Source: Meghimatium bilineatum
Taxonomy: Eukaryota; Mollusca; Gastropoda; Stylommatophora; Philomycidae
Direction: 5' to 3'
Assembly: GCA_034231615.1 (NCBI GenBank)
Contig: CM067302.1
Span: 8,994,603-9,058,602, forward strand
Length of the DNA stretch: 64,000 nt
Made by a program: the position numbers and the translations under genes. The notes beneath the pieces were generated by a model. It was not told the DNA's origin. It was given only the letters and a program-made list of their open reading frames with translations, and searched no databases. Position 1 is the first letter of the stretch. Each line of letters opens with the position of its first letter. This document shows, one piece after another, positions 1-18,184 of the stretch.

Positions 1-189
1 ATGATGTGAAATTCTGGGTTCTCTAAATGTTGCACAACAACGGCAAAGCCATTGTATAGAAATGCTGTGGGGGCTTCCAGCAAAGAAAGACCTCACTGCA
101 CTAACATGTCATCTACTGACAGTTTTGTTGTATAATGATTGGTCTAATAGAAAATTATGATATAGAAAATATTATTATATATCTTGATT

Positions 190-300
190 CTTGATTAGAA
201 ACTGACCTCACAGCATGTGGGGCATTTCCATAAGTGCTCCGCCCTCTGTTCCAGCAGCCATTCAACTCAATGGTGTTTCGAGTTTAATGCTGCCGAAACA
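190..300 (+). repeat. Dispersed repeat (family D)
   Basis: Shares cataagtgctccgccctc and flanks with 55,640-55,745. A weaker relative is at 2,235-2,300. Function unknown. Confidence 0.5.
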
Positions 301-439
301 GACGTCGACATCAGGGCACAACTCTGGCCCCTGTGACAGGTTTCTTTGTTGTTCTGCCCACCACGCCGTGCCCAAACTAGTTCAAGCACAACGTCGGACT
401 GTCAGAACAACATGGTAACTGTTATCGAAGGTTACGACT

Positions 440-590
440 ACGGGATTGTATAGATGACTTGCCATAAAGCTTCTATAAGAAGATAACCTCAATATAAAGG
501 CATGTCATCTACTCAGGTTTTCTGTTGCATGGTTGGTTTGTCTAGTGAGCCATTGGTGAGACCAACAGACACAACTGCATGCGTATATCC
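440..590 (+). repeat. Dispersed repeat (family N)
   Basis: About 150 bp (caggttttctgttgcatggt; gagaccaacagacacaactg). An inverted copy lies at 51,845-51,985. No coding potential seen. Confidence 0.55.
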
Positions 591-895
591 TTATATCATT
601 ATATATCATTATCTGGAATCATCATATGGAATCATCTGGAATCATTATCATCATATGGAAATATCATTATATCAAATATATTATAGAAAATCCAGGTTGT
701 GATTTCTCGCTTGACACGACCACTCCTCCAGTCGACTCAGCTGTAAATGAGTACCTGACGCATGAGTTAGGGAAGGTAAAGACAGCAAGGAAGGGAACTG
801 GCGACCCCACCTAATAGTTGCTGCAGCTTAGTACATGAAGAGTTATCTTCATCCCCGATGACATGTTCCTGCCATGGGACATACCTTTACCTTTA

Positions 896-1065
896 ATAGA
901 ACAATAATGATTGGTCTAATAGAACAATAATGATTGGTCTAATAGAACAATAATGATTGGTCTAATAGAACAATAATGATTGGTCTAATAGAACAATAAT
1001 GATTGGTCTAATAGAACAATAATGATTGGTCTAATAGAACAATAATGATTGGTCTAATAGAAAAA
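896..1065. repeat. 23-bp minisatellite, about 7 copies
   Basis: Unit aacaataatgattggtctaa plus tag, nearly perfect. The same motif occurs once at 135-160. Confidence 0.9.
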
Positions 1066-1364
1066 TAATTAGACCTTCAGACCTTCTACTAAGAGGTAAT
1101 TCACTATCATTAGGTGCCATCTTCGCAACAAAGGTTTACTGTAACAGATCTCCAACATTTTCTGTTTCTTGTCTTTGTGGTGCACTCTGCTAGACTGTAA
1201 ACAACCCACCTTATGTTTCCCTTCCACTTGTATCTCTGGTTACTTCTTGCTCACCTCCCCTTGACTTTACCTTAAAGTAATGTCTTCAAGAAAGTGTCAT
1301 GTCTTTAATATGTCCAAAAATAGTTTATTTGTTCATTTAATATTAAAGAAAAATTACAATGCAG

Positions 1365-1432
1365 CAAATGGGATTTGAATCAGGTCCACTCAGATGACAC
1401 CTACTCGCCTCACAACTTGATTCACCATGTTA
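1365..1432 (-). mobile_element. tRNA-like SINE head
   Basis: On the minus strand: acatggtgaatcaagttgtg and tgattcaaatccc. Part of the same sequence (gaggcgagtaggtgccatct) recurs at 1,899-1,918 on the far side of the 27-bp array, so the array seems to have grown inside a SINE copy. Confidence 0.45.
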
Positions 1433-1443
1433 TCTGTCTTTGA

Positions 1444-1861
1444 TGATACAGTATCTCTGCTGTACTAGGGAGGATACAGTATCCCTGCTGTACTAGGGAT
1501 GATGCCACATCTCTGCTGTACTAGGGATGATGCCACATCCCTGCTGTACTAGGGATGATACAGTATCCTTGCTGTACTAGGGATGATACTGCATCCTTGC
1601 TGTACTAGGGATGATACAGTATCCCTGCTGTACTAGGGATGATACAGTATCCTTGCTGTACTAGGGGTGATACTGCATCCCTGCTCTACTAGGGGTGATA
1701 CTACATCCCTGCTGTACTAGGGATTATACTGCATCCCTGCGGTACTAGGGATGATACTGCATCCCTGCGGTACTAGGGATGATACTGCATCCCTGCTGTA
1801 CTAGGGGTGATACTGCATCGCTGCGGTACTAGGGGTGATACTGCATCCCTGCAGTACTAGG
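1444..1861. repeat. 27-bp minisatellite, about 15 copies
   Basis: Unit ggatgatacagtatccctgc plus tgtacta, with variants. Starts about 120 bp downstream of exon 13's donor. Confidence 0.9.
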
Positions 1862-1979
1862 TCAAAGTGTGGTCAAAGATAGAAAATGTGTTGACTCTAG
1901 TTCTGAGGCGAGTAGGTGCCATCTGAGAGAATAAATGTAAGAGGTAATTAATTTTACTATAATCTTACTATAATCTTAC

Positions 1980-2082
1980 CTACAAGGTATTCAGTAGAAT
2001 GGTCAAGATCATACAGCTCTGACCCCACCCTTGTCGTATTGAACACCAGGGGATGTCCACCTCCTTTCTTCCGATAACTGAC
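1980..2082 (-). CDS. Exon 13: middle of FN3 domain e
   Basis: The acceptor is GAAACAG at 2083 and the donor GTAG/GTAAGA at 1979; phase 0 in, phase 1 out (103 nt). It encodes VSYRKKGGGHPLVFNTTRVG (C-C' strands, sequon NTT) and SELYDLDHSTEYLV, the tyrosine corner. The G strand must come from a further exon; I find none between 1 and 1979, so it is probably outside the window. Confidence 0.75.
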
Positions 2083-2699
2083 CTGTTTCATTTCAACATT
2101 AGAGTTATTTACAAGGAGATATACAAGCTTGGAAAATCTCTATAATTATATCATTAAGGATTATGATGATAATTATTATGATAAAATAATTCTTTACCTA
2201 GTTAGTTAGTAAGTCGTTGGATCATTGTCATTGCACTCCGGACAAGTCCATAGGTGCTCCGATCTCTCCTTGAGTGTAGCCGCCATTACACGTTGACTGA
2301 CGGTCCCAGTACACAGTTGATTGACTATCATTCTTTCTTGCCCACAAAACCACATTTCTAGCGACACCACATTTCAAACCAAATTCCTTTATTCTAGTCA
2401 TGAAACAAGAGTCATCGTCACTTATACAGTCATTTGTTCGTGCGTTTTCCCATAGTGCATTCAAAATGTCTGCTCAATCCATCGCTCCACTAACAGCCGT
2501 AGTAGCAGCGTGTGTGGACAACCTATCTGTTCTCTCATTACTCCGGACTCAAAAATAAAAGTATCTTTATGCATCCCTTTAACTATGAGCATGTAGCTCT
2601 TGACATCCAATAGCATTTATTAAAAAAGCATAAGTTTTTGTGCAATGAGTGGAAGGGCAATGAATTAGCCCGACTTATTGAACTCCTTAAAAGAAACTG

Positions 2700-3057
2700 C
2701 AACACCAAATAAAAATAATGAGAATGATGGTTCATCCTCAATGTCCAGAATAAAGTAGCTGGGTTTGAAATGTAGTGTCACCAGAAATGAATGTCATTAC
2801 TGACCGAAAAGAATGTCTTTTGACCAACAGAGAACTGTGAATTTCAGTCTAGTAAATGTAGATATTTATAATAACCACACTAAAGTAACCCTTTTAAGAT
2901 CATGTGTTCTCCCAGTGGGAACATGTGGTTGTGAGACTTGGACTTTAAACAAGAAAATACCTAAACAAATAAATTCATTTGAAATGAAGTGCTAAGAAAG
3001 ATTCTATGAATATCATGAACAGAGAAAATGAAGAACATAAAATTTTGAAATTACTGA
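2700..3057 (+). mobile_element. LINE fragment (left half, interrupted by the hAT element)
   Basis: Reads CGCETWTLNKKIPKQINSFE (2,930-2,990), the CETWTLN motif of the RT connection region found in many LINEs here. Stops and shifts are present. The right half resumes at 11,763. Confidence 0.7.
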
Positions 3058-3559
3058 AACCAAATCAGCGGTTCCCAAGCTGTTTGGACCCGTAGACTCC
3101 TTGCCAATTTAATTTTATTTCCAAAGACCCCCCCCCCTAAACTGACTGCTTTATATTGTATTTACCTAAACACATTCACTTAAAATGTGATTTTATCAGC
3201 TGAAACAGTGCTACTCACTTTGATAGGTTTTTTTAAAGTGTGGACACTTGTACAAAATATAACATGTACAATTTTTTATTCATACGTTTATTGAGAAGAC
3301 ACACAATGCAAGCAAATATTTGAATTTGGAATGAAACAAATCAGAACCTAGTGAAACTCTGACACAAAATGAATCCACAAATAATGTTGTTAATGAGAGG
3401 GATGAATCTGATGATGTGATAAAAAATTGATGCAATCTGGCACTTAGATTTTTAGCTATTAAATATTGTCTCCATGAATGATGCAGTGAATTGCAAACAC
3501 CCCAGGTACATTTTGTTTTTAAATGGCTTAAAGAACCGTAATTGCATCTAAATATAGAT

Positions 3560-4010
3560 GTGCTCCATCTGCTACTGTCTATATTATATTTGATACCGGG
3601 GTCGCTTTTTTAAAGAAATAATCTTTCAAAACATTGAATATTGATTCACCTTTAGTTTCTGCTGTCATAATTCTCGCAAAGAGCAGTTCTTCTAAGATTT
3701 CTTGGTACATAACGAAGCGAACATATGCCAATGATAGTGAGAAATGGTTTGTTTGCAAATAATTACACAAGAAGCTATCAACACCATGACTTGTTTCATC
3801 AATGTCTTTAAACTGTTTTGTTTCTCAAAGGAATTCTTTTAAGTATATCATATGCAGGCTTGTGTAGACCTGTTTTTAAAACCTCTTCAAGACTTTGATA
3901 CAAGTCTGGATAAGTGTTATGCGCAAGATGCATTGCTGCTTGTATGAAAACTTGTAAAAAGTTGCACATGAACGTAGCACACAGTGTAACAGATAGGTAC
4001 TTGATCAATC
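3560..4010 (-). pseudogene. hAT/ZBED5-like transposase remnant
   Basis: Two broken minus-strand frames. The first includes HLAHNTYPDLYQSLEEVLKT. The second includes AYVRFVMYQEILEELLFARI and TKGESIFNVLKDYFF, the block found in ZBED5/SCAND3-type hAT transposases around the first catalytic region. Stops and a frame change separate the pieces, and the rest of the transposase is missing. Confidence 0.65.
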
Positions 4011-4039
4011 TTGTGAAATATCTATCTATCTATCTATCT

Positions 4040-4500
4040 ATACGCTGTGTCCCTTGTTTGCCTTGCAGCGTCAGGGGTGGAAGAGTTCTCTGGAGATGGC
4101 CTTCTTGTGCGCTGTTTGTAAGCTTGTTCCTGTGGCTTCTATGATTTCTGTGATCCATCTTTTACATGGTCTGCCTCTGGCTTTATAACCGTTATGTCTA
4201 TGTGTCATGGCCATCTGTGGCATGCTCTATGTCGGTAGTCTGGAAGCGTGAGAAAACCACTTGATCTGCTGTCTTTTGATGTGTTCCAATACTGGTATTG
4301 TTTTGGTTATCTGTCTGATGTTATCGTTTCTAATTCTATCTCTTAATGATACTCCGAGTATTCTTCGTAGACATGTCATTTCTGTTGTCACTATGTTTCT
4401 TTTGTCTTGTGCTGTCATTGTCCAGGTTTGGCACTGGTAGCATAGTGATGGAATAATAATAGTCTTGTATAATGCAACTTTAGTGTCTATGTTTACATTT
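4040..4500 (-). mobile_element. LINE 3' fragment nested in the hAT element
   Basis: The minus-strand frame reads VTTEMTCLRRILGVSLRDRI and LEHIKRQQIKWFSHASRLPT (4,418-4,227), the RT C-terminal HIKRQQ-KWF motif. It is bounded at the low side by a short (tatc)n at 4,020-4,043 and at the high side by the start of the GT microsatellite. Confidence 0.65.
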
Positions 4501-4527
4501 TTGTTCTTGAAAATGCATGTGAAATAT

Positions 4528-11527
<7,000 letters not shown>

Positions 11528-11762
11528 GTGTGTGTATAAGTCATGTCTATTGTACGTATTATGTACACACATCTGTGTTTTATGTAATAAGACATTTACA
11601 GAATGGCTAAATGTTGATCTGTCTAAATAGGGTCAATATGAGCGGACCCTCATTTACATCTTGTGATCCCTCAATTATTTTTCTTGCTGACATAGATCCC
11701 TTTACATTGAAATCAACCCCCTTGGGTCGATATAGACCACTTTTGGAAACACTGAACTAAAT

Positions 11763-12020
11763 GACAGGTGGTTTCCAAATACCATCATAAGAAATATTTT
11801 CAACACTTAAAGTGACATGATGGTATTGAAAAGCTGATTATAGAGGGAAGAGTGCCAGGTGAGAGAAGAAAAGGAAGACCAAGAAGATGATGGACCGGCG
11901 ACATCATATAATGTATGTGAATGTCTCTGGCCAATGCAGGCCTGCTAGCCTGGGACATAGAGGTGTTCGGAGTATCCACGATGAAGACGACGTTCTGGAA
12001 AGAATATGTCACTTGATAAT
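11763..12020 (+). mobile_element. LINE fragment (right half of the copy begun at 2,700)
   Basis: The frame carries on from 3,057 across the hAT target duplication (DRWFPNTIIRNIF). It then has a degenerate HDG..LIIEGRVPGERRKGRPR stretch and ends near 12,020 with the sequence gaaagaatatgtcacttgat, shared with copies at 47,930 and 13,990 (minus). Confidence 0.7.
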
Positions 12021-12237
12021 TAATAATTGTTGATATACTCAGGGCGATTTGTTAGATCGTTTGCTTGAGAACCCCAAGAACTGCGATCAATTAGCTCTTA
12101 CTTCCTATGTGCAATGGGGAGGTTTATGAGCTTTCTTTCATACACAGGAGGCTTCACCTATTGGCCTGGTGCAATGCCTATTGGAGTAGCTTTCTTCTCA
12201 GGGAGTTATCACAGCACCTATGGATGTGTCATGTATG

Positions 12238-12553
12238 CAATGTTGATGATTTGTTGCAATGTTGATGCTCTGTTGCAATGTTGATGCTCTGTTGCAATGT
12301 TGATGCTCTGTTGCAATGTTGATGATCTGATGCAATGTTGATGCTCTGTTGCAATGTTGATGATCTGATGCAATGTTCATGATCTGATGCAATGTTCATG
12401 ATCTGATGCAATGTTCATGATCTGATGCAATGTTGACGATCTGTTGAAATGTTCATGATCTGATGCAATGTTGACGATCTGTTGAAATGTTCATGATCTG
12501 ATGCAATGTTGACGATCTGTTGCAATGTTGATTATCTGTTGCAATGTTGATGA
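12238..12553. repeat. 19-bp minisatellite, about 16 copies
   Basis: Unit tgcaatgttgatgctctgt with gatgatctga variants. Ends about 130 bp from the exon 12 donor. Confidence 0.9.
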
Positions 12554-12679
12554 TACTACCAAACTGACTAAGACTAATACTGAAACTAAACCTAAAGCTA
12601 AAATAAGGAACTAACTACATGTTGGTATGCAGTTTTACTGCAGTTCCCTCTATTAAGGTAATGTGTAATGCAGCATTAC

Positions 12680-12792
12680 CTGGTAATAGGCAATATTGTA
12701 GGCATAGTTCAAGGGAGGTAGCCAGCTCACTGATACTCTTGATGGTGAGAGCGGTATGGTTTGAATCTTGTGTACTGGTCCAGGTGGTGGCA
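12680..12792 (-). CDS. Exon 12: first half of FN3 domain e
   Basis: The acceptor is ATATTTCAG at 12793 and the donor CAG/GTAATG at 12679; phase 1 in, phase 0 out (113 nt). The split codon with exon 11 gives Val. It encodes PPPGPVHKIQTIPLSPSRVS, then VSWLPPLNYAYNIAYYQ with the core Trp. It is joined in frame to exon 13 across a 10.6-kb intron that holds the giant microsatellite. Confidence 0.8.
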
Positions 12793-13082
12793 CTGAAATA
12801 TCGTTGTTGGAGGTAATGTTAACTGATGGTCAATGTTAATATATCCACAATGAATGATCATTATTAGAGGTAATGTTAACTGATGAACAATGTTAACTGA
12901 TGAACAATGTTAACTGATGAACAAAGTTAATATATTTTACATACATATTTCTCACTATACAGCTCAATCATCCCCCTCTACTTTTCTCCCCAAACAATTC
13001 CATACTTCACAATCTACTATAGTTCTTACCCACCTCCATAAGTTGGTAGAGTTTCTATTAAGAACAAAACAGTGAACATATT

Positions 13083-13462
13083 AAACAAATTTTTTTAATG
13101 AACTGGAGGGTACAGAAATATGGTTTCTGAGAAGAATTATAAAAATACCATGGACAGTTAAGAAAACTAATGCAGAGGTTCTCATTGATGACGGCGTAAA
13201 AAGATCAATTATATCAAACATTAGGGGCAGACAGTCAAGGTTTCTAGGGCATGTGCTGAGAAGAACACAGCTTGAACACTTAATAACCACTGGAAAGATC
13301 AAGGGGAGAAGAGATAGGGGACAACAAAGTGAGAAGTTTCTAGATGGACTAATATTGTGGCACGGTAGAAGTTCACCAACTGAGCATATTGACTAACAAT
13401 ACAAGAGACAGAGAGTCGTGGAGAAACATGAACAACTTTGCCATTCGGCATGGCACTTGATT
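13083..13462 (+). mobile_element. LINE 3' fragment (family A)
   Basis: Frame pieces read EIWFLRRIIKIPWTVKKTNA and SRFLGHVLRRTQLEHLITTG, then a Trp/His-rich end and catggcacttgattga. Close copies are at 29,964-30,290 (plus) and 16,925-17,110 (minus). A minus-strand fragment of another family directly follows. Confidence 0.7.
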
Positions 13463-13464
13463 GA

Positions 13465-13850
13465 ATAGTCTATTGTCTATCCCCAGGTGAATGATGGTTC
13501 ACACTTGCCGTTAAACGTAGGGGTGTCATTCCAAGGCAAGATGTGTCACTGTGGTTGCATTTCGTCCATATTTATTCAAGGTTATCTTGATGTTTTCTAT
13601 CCACTGTTTTCCTGGTCTACCTTTGGCTTTACGCCCGGATATTCTTAGGTTATATGCTCTTATTGGTATTTGGTTTGGCTTCATTCTCATAAGGTGACCG
13701 AACCATTTTACTTGCTGTCTTTTAATATGTTCGATACATGATATTATACCAACTCTTTTCCTAATTTCTTCATTTCTTATTTTATCTAGTTTAGTAACCG
13801 TTACAGCTTTTCTCAGACACTTCATTTCACAGTAACGATTTTTCTTGTTG
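13465..13850 (-). mobile_element. LINE 3' fragment (family B)
   Basis: A 99-residue minus-strand frame (13,825-13,526) includes EMKC-like ends, CIEHIKRQQVKWFGHLMRM and GRPGKQWIENIKITLNKYG. It is the same family as 29,489-29,963. The 3' end lies at low coordinates with tctattgtctat. Confidence 0.75.
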
Positions 13851-13909
13851 TCATCATTATCTAGCCTCTATTTTAGGCTAACTGCTGTAACAAACTAACA
13901 AGGTGTTGG

Positions 13910-14570
13910 TATAAAAATTGTAGATCCTTGCAAAAACTTCACACAAAATAGCCTTTGAATATTCCTCCATCATCATCAAGTGACATATTCTTTCCAGAAT
14001 GTAGTCTTTCCTATGGATCTCTTGAATTCTCCGCGGTCTTGAGCAAGTTGCCCTGCATCTTCCAGTGACATGCGCAGGCATTCTTGAGTGTCTTTTGTCT
14101 TGGTCGGCCTTTGCCCCTGTTGCCTTCTGTCATCCCCTTCATTAACACTCTCTCCATGCCATTGTGTCTCTTAATATGACTGAAAAAAGCTAGCTTTTTC
14201 TTTAATATAGTGTTCAGAAGCCAACCTTCCTGGACGTTAATTGTTCGTAACACCTCCTGGTTTGTTTTCTTCGCTGTCCATGGTATTCTCAGAACTCTTC
14301 TATAACACTTTAATTCAAATGATGTTATTCTCTTGGCCACTGTTTTATTTAGTGTCCATGCTTCACATCCATATGTCGGCACAGAAAATACACATGCTCG
14401 TAGTAAAAACAATTTGGTTCTTATGTTAGTACCTTGCCATAGTTTCTTTATCTGTTTTAATTTTGCCAGCGCCATTGCCGTTCTTCTCTTGATCTCATCT
14501 GAGCATAACAGTTCTCCTCCTTGTAATAATATTCCTCCTTGAATATCATAAAACTTAGCTCATTGTAGAA
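13910..14570 (-). mobile_element. LINE RT C-terminal fragment
   Basis: A 154-residue frame (14,475-14,011) begins MALAKLKQIKKLWQGTNIRT. It contains VPTYGCEAWTLNKTVAKRIT and NRGKGRPRQKTLKNACACHW, the conserved end of RTE/CR1-like reverse transcriptases. It ends in a degraded tail with the agaatatgtcacttgatgat sequence. Confidence 0.75.
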
Positions 14571-14694
14571 ATATTAGCACACAGGTTCTTCTATCAACTT
14601 GCTATGTCAACTTGGCAGTGACATGAAGTCTCATAGAAGCTGACGCGGCAGTGACGTGAAGTCTCATAGAAGCTGACGTGGCAGTAGCATGAAA

Positions 14695-15060
14695 GTCTAC
14701 ACCATCACAACCTCCATTTTGGCCAGATTCCTTGATTGAATAAACTCATAATTTGTTAGTTGTACTGATTTTCTAGGCAATAGTTTACATTCAGTAGACA
14801 GCCATTGCATTTTGAACACTCCAGATGCACAATTTCCTGTGGCAAAAATTGAGCATGGTACCTTGGCTGTCTGAGATGAGACATGCTCTGTACGTTTCAG
14901 CCACAGAGCCAGACAACCACCTCTGTATCCCAGACTAAATAGCACATGTAAAGGTCGTTCTACTATTTCAACATTCATTCTCAAATTCTTGTATATTAAC
15001 AGAAAGTAGTCAGGAGAACGAAATGTGTTGTAACATAGTTTACAGCTTGGCTGTGATATC
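14695..15060. repeat. Dispersed repeat (family F)
   Basis: 14,745-14,900 matches 30,320-30,470 (acattcagtagacagccatt versus acattcagtaggttgacatt; ggtaccttgg). The right part (15,000-15,090) resembles family S. No intact frame. Confidence 0.5.
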
Positions 15061-15245
15061 TGCATCTTTCAGTCTTGAGACATGCTCGTGTGGCAACCAG
15101 GGCCTGGACTTTCAGTTTAGGGTGCAAATAATATAGAGCAACTGTCTTATTTCCAGGCATGTCATAGAAGGAGACTGTTGGGGGGGGGGGGGGGATAGGC
15201 TGACTACTTGTCACCTGTGGAGAAAGAAACCGTTGTTACATCTTG

Positions 15246-15530
15246 TCAATTTTGTACTTTTGTCTTCTGTGAATTAACCCATATGGATGGCAAAGAGATG
15301 CAGACCAGCAGACATTGCACCTTTGTTCTTTTGTGAATTAACCCACATGGATGGCAAAAAGATGCAGACCAGCAGACATTGCACCTTTGTCTTCTGTGAA
15401 TTAACCCACATGGATGACAAAAATATACAGACCAGCAGACATTGCACCTTTGTCTTCTGTGAATTAACCCACATGGATGGCAAAGAGATGCAGACCAGCA
15501 GACATTGCACTTTTGTTCTTTTGTGGCAGA
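15246..15530. repeat. ~60-bp repeat, 4-5 copies
   Basis: Unit contains gtgaattaacccacatggat and agaccagcagacattgcacc. Two G runs lie near it (15,180-15,194 and 15,731-15,743). Confidence 0.85.
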
Positions 15531-16009
15531 CTCCTACATTGATGTCAACTATTACAAATTTTCCGTATTGATATGGATTTCAGGCCATCTCCCCCAAATA
15601 AAAGAAAAAGCATAAAAAGGTGGCTTATTGTGTTAAATTTCCTAGTTCATTATTACTAATACAGATGTATTTTATCCACACTCATGTATTGATGGAAAAA
15701 AATGTAAAAATTTTAATTGGGGTTGTTTTGGGGGGGGGGGGGGAGGGAAGTTGTTGCTTAATAATGAAATTTTACTGAAATATGGAAATAAATTGTTGAA
15801 AAAATATTGATTTATGAAAAAATAAGTTGATAGCTATGCTCCTGTGATGTGGAATGCTAGATGTGTCATCACTACAGATGAATCAAGAAATCTGACAGAA
15901 TCCGATGAGTTAGTTGACCCAGAATTGTGTGTTGTGTTCCTGGCAGGATGTAATAATCATGGTATACTGGCTTCTCCATGGTATTTAGTATCCTCCTTCA
16001 GGAACTAAA

Positions 16010-16325
16010 CATGCATCCATAAACCCCATTTACTCATCTATAAACCCCACTCACTCATCCATGCTTTTCAGACCTTACATGAGTCCAGGTGTTACATCCA
16101 TAAACCCCACTTACGCATCCATGCTTTTCAGACCTTAGATGAGTCCAGGAGTCACATCCATAAACCCCACTCACTCATCCATGCTTTTCAGACCTTAGAT
16201 GATTCCAGGAGTCACATCCATAAACCCCCACTCACTCATCCATGCTTTTCAGACCTTAGATGATTCCAGGAGTCACATCCATAAACCCCACTCACTCATC
16301 CATGCTTTTCAGAACTTACACGAAT
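16010..16325. repeat. ~60-bp repeat, 5 copies
   Basis: Unit contains catccataaaccccactcac and tccatgcttttcagacctta. A looser ~60-bp repeat (agaggtgctagataacagtg) follows at 16,500-16,740. Confidence 0.85.
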
Positions 16326-16924
16326 CCAGGTTACTTATTCAGGTTACACAACTGACAAGAACCTGCGCTTTTCCCATAATCAGAAATATTATGGGATAGA
16401 TTATGGGAAAAATTATGGGATAGATTATGGGATATCAAGAGCTACTTGCTCACAGCTAAAGGAATTATTTCATCATCATCATATGTAGTCATCATCATCA
16501 TGTATAGAGGTGCTAGATAACAGTGTTGCACCCCTTATGGACCATCCATAGCAAACGTTTAGAAGTGCTAAATAACAGTGCTGCATCCCTTGTGGGCCCA
16601 ACAGCACACATGTTTAGAGGTACTAGGTGACAGTGCTGCTCACACTGTTGAGTCCAGTAGTACACGTGTAGAGGTGCTACATGAGTATTTCTTCCCTTGT
16701 GGGCCCAGTATCACATGTGCGTAAAGGTAATTTAAGTGCTTTTCCTTTCATCCCACAGTCATTCACCATGAGATGTGCCTGAAACCAGTCAGCTGTTTCA
16801 TTTCTGTGAACTTCAGTGGCAGACTTCATGTGCTAAAGCTCTTTCTTGTTACAGTTGATATATTACGAAGGCAGTCCCCTGGTTATGAATTAACTATCTA
16901 TCAATGAAGTGCCATGCAAAGTAA

Positions 16925-17110
16925 TGTAGGCAAACATGTTTCTCCACTATTCTGTCTCTTGTGTTGTTAATAAGTTCAGTTGGTGACATTCTCTCGTGCC
17001 ATAGTGACAACATATCCAGCAATTTCTTTTTTTGTCTTCCACTGTCTCCTCTTCCCTTGATCTTTCCTGTTGTTATTAAATGTTCAAGTTTTTGCTCTTC
17101 TCATCATGTG
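16925..17110 (-). mobile_element. LINE family A 3' end
   Basis: On the minus strand it matches the last 190 bp of the family A copies at 13,083 and 29,964. Frame pieces include WHERMSPTELINNTRDR. Just upstream of the plus-strand LINE at 17,150. Confidence 0.6.
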
Positions 17111-17149
17111 CACTAAAGATACAAAAGTAAGACTAAAATAGAAGTAATG

Positions 17150-17605
17150 GTTGTTTCAGAGAATTATGAGAATTATAAAATGCTACATCTATTCCATATT
17201 AATGTATGGCTCAGAAACATGGACACTAAATAAACAATTAGAAGACAAAATTGATGCCTTTGAGATGTGGGTATATAGAAGAATAGGGAGAACATCATGG
17301 AACGAGAAGAAAACAAATAAAGAGGTGCTAAAGACACTTAATATGAAGAAAGAACTACTAAGAGAAATAAAGATCAGGCAAATAAAATACTTTGGACACA
17401 TTAAAAGACATGACACTCTATTGAAGACCTTACTTGAAGGTAAAGTCAAAGGGAAGCGAGCAAGAGGTAGGCAGAGATACAAGTGGGAGAGTAACATTAC
17501 ACGATGGACAGGTTACAGTCTAGCAGAGTGCACCACCAAGACAAGAGACAGGAGATGTTGGAGATACGTTGCAGCCAACCTTCGTTGCGGAGACGGCACT
17601 TGATG
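17150..17605 (+). mobile_element. LINE RT C-terminal fragment, intact 150-residue frame
   Basis: Reads IIKCYIYSILMYGSETWTLN, then RQIKYFGHIKRHDTLL and GKRARGRQRYKWESNITRWT, ending at a stop at 17,603. Nearly identical to 28,160-28,590, so the two copies are young relative to the rest. Confidence 0.8.
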
Positions 17606-17609
17606 ATGA

Positions 17610-18060
17610 TGAATGGTTGTTTCAAAGAAATACACACCGCCAGAATACGGTATTAATATCAGTGAAGCAAAATTAATTTAAGTGAATAACGTGAAGTATC
17701 TTGGCACCATTTTAATATCAGATGTCAGGTATTGTGTTGAGATAAAGAGCAAGATAGCACAAGTTGGTTGGTTGGTTGGTTGGTTGGTTGCTGATCCAGC
17801 GATCCATGGGCTCATGCCCTTTGACCCAATAGCACAAGTCAAATCAGCATTTCAAAAAATTAGAAACATTTAATGCAATTGGACTAGTATCAATACATTT
17901 ACAAATTCGAGCGCTAGGATTTTATATTGAACCCATTCTTCTTTATGGATGTGAAGCATGGACTGTAAACAGAAAAGATAAAAGTCAGCTGGAGGTTACT
18001 GAGATGTGGTTTTTGAGAAGAATGATGAAAATTCTATGAACAGCTAATTTAAATTTGTTT
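17610..18060 (+). mobile_element. LINE family A fragment interrupted by a SINE tail
   Basis: LINE frame pieces (YLGTILISDVR; ILLYGCEAWTVNRKDKSQLE) run to about 18,050. A 65-bp insertion at 17,764-17,828 is flanked by 10-bp duplications of atagcacaag. Confidence 0.7.
17764..17828 (-). mobile_element. Short SINE tail insertion with target-site duplication
   Basis: It starts with (ttgg)n, followed by ctgatccagcgatccatggg and catgccctttgaccc. Duplicated target atagcacaag lies at 17,754-17,763 and 17,829-17,838. The same tail ends the element at 52,195-52,440 and is seen at 28,870-28,905. Confidence 0.75.
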
Positions 18061-18184
18061 TGTGTATTGTAATTTGTATGTTTTCTTGTGTGCACATCAT
18101 TACCCACTAGTTTTAGTTATATTCTGTCGTGTCCGAGTGAAACTATCATTCTTCTTCTTCTTCTTTCGTTCACTTGAAACATGT

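Noticed and set aside
2228-2464. 78-residue minus-strand frame as a gene
   Set aside because: Its end (tccataggtgctccg) matches a dispersed repeat. No domain or splice pattern.
14697-15214. Minus-strand frames as receptor exons
   Set aside because: The sequence recurs at 30,300-30,480 as a dispersed repeat and shows no Ig or FN3 pattern.
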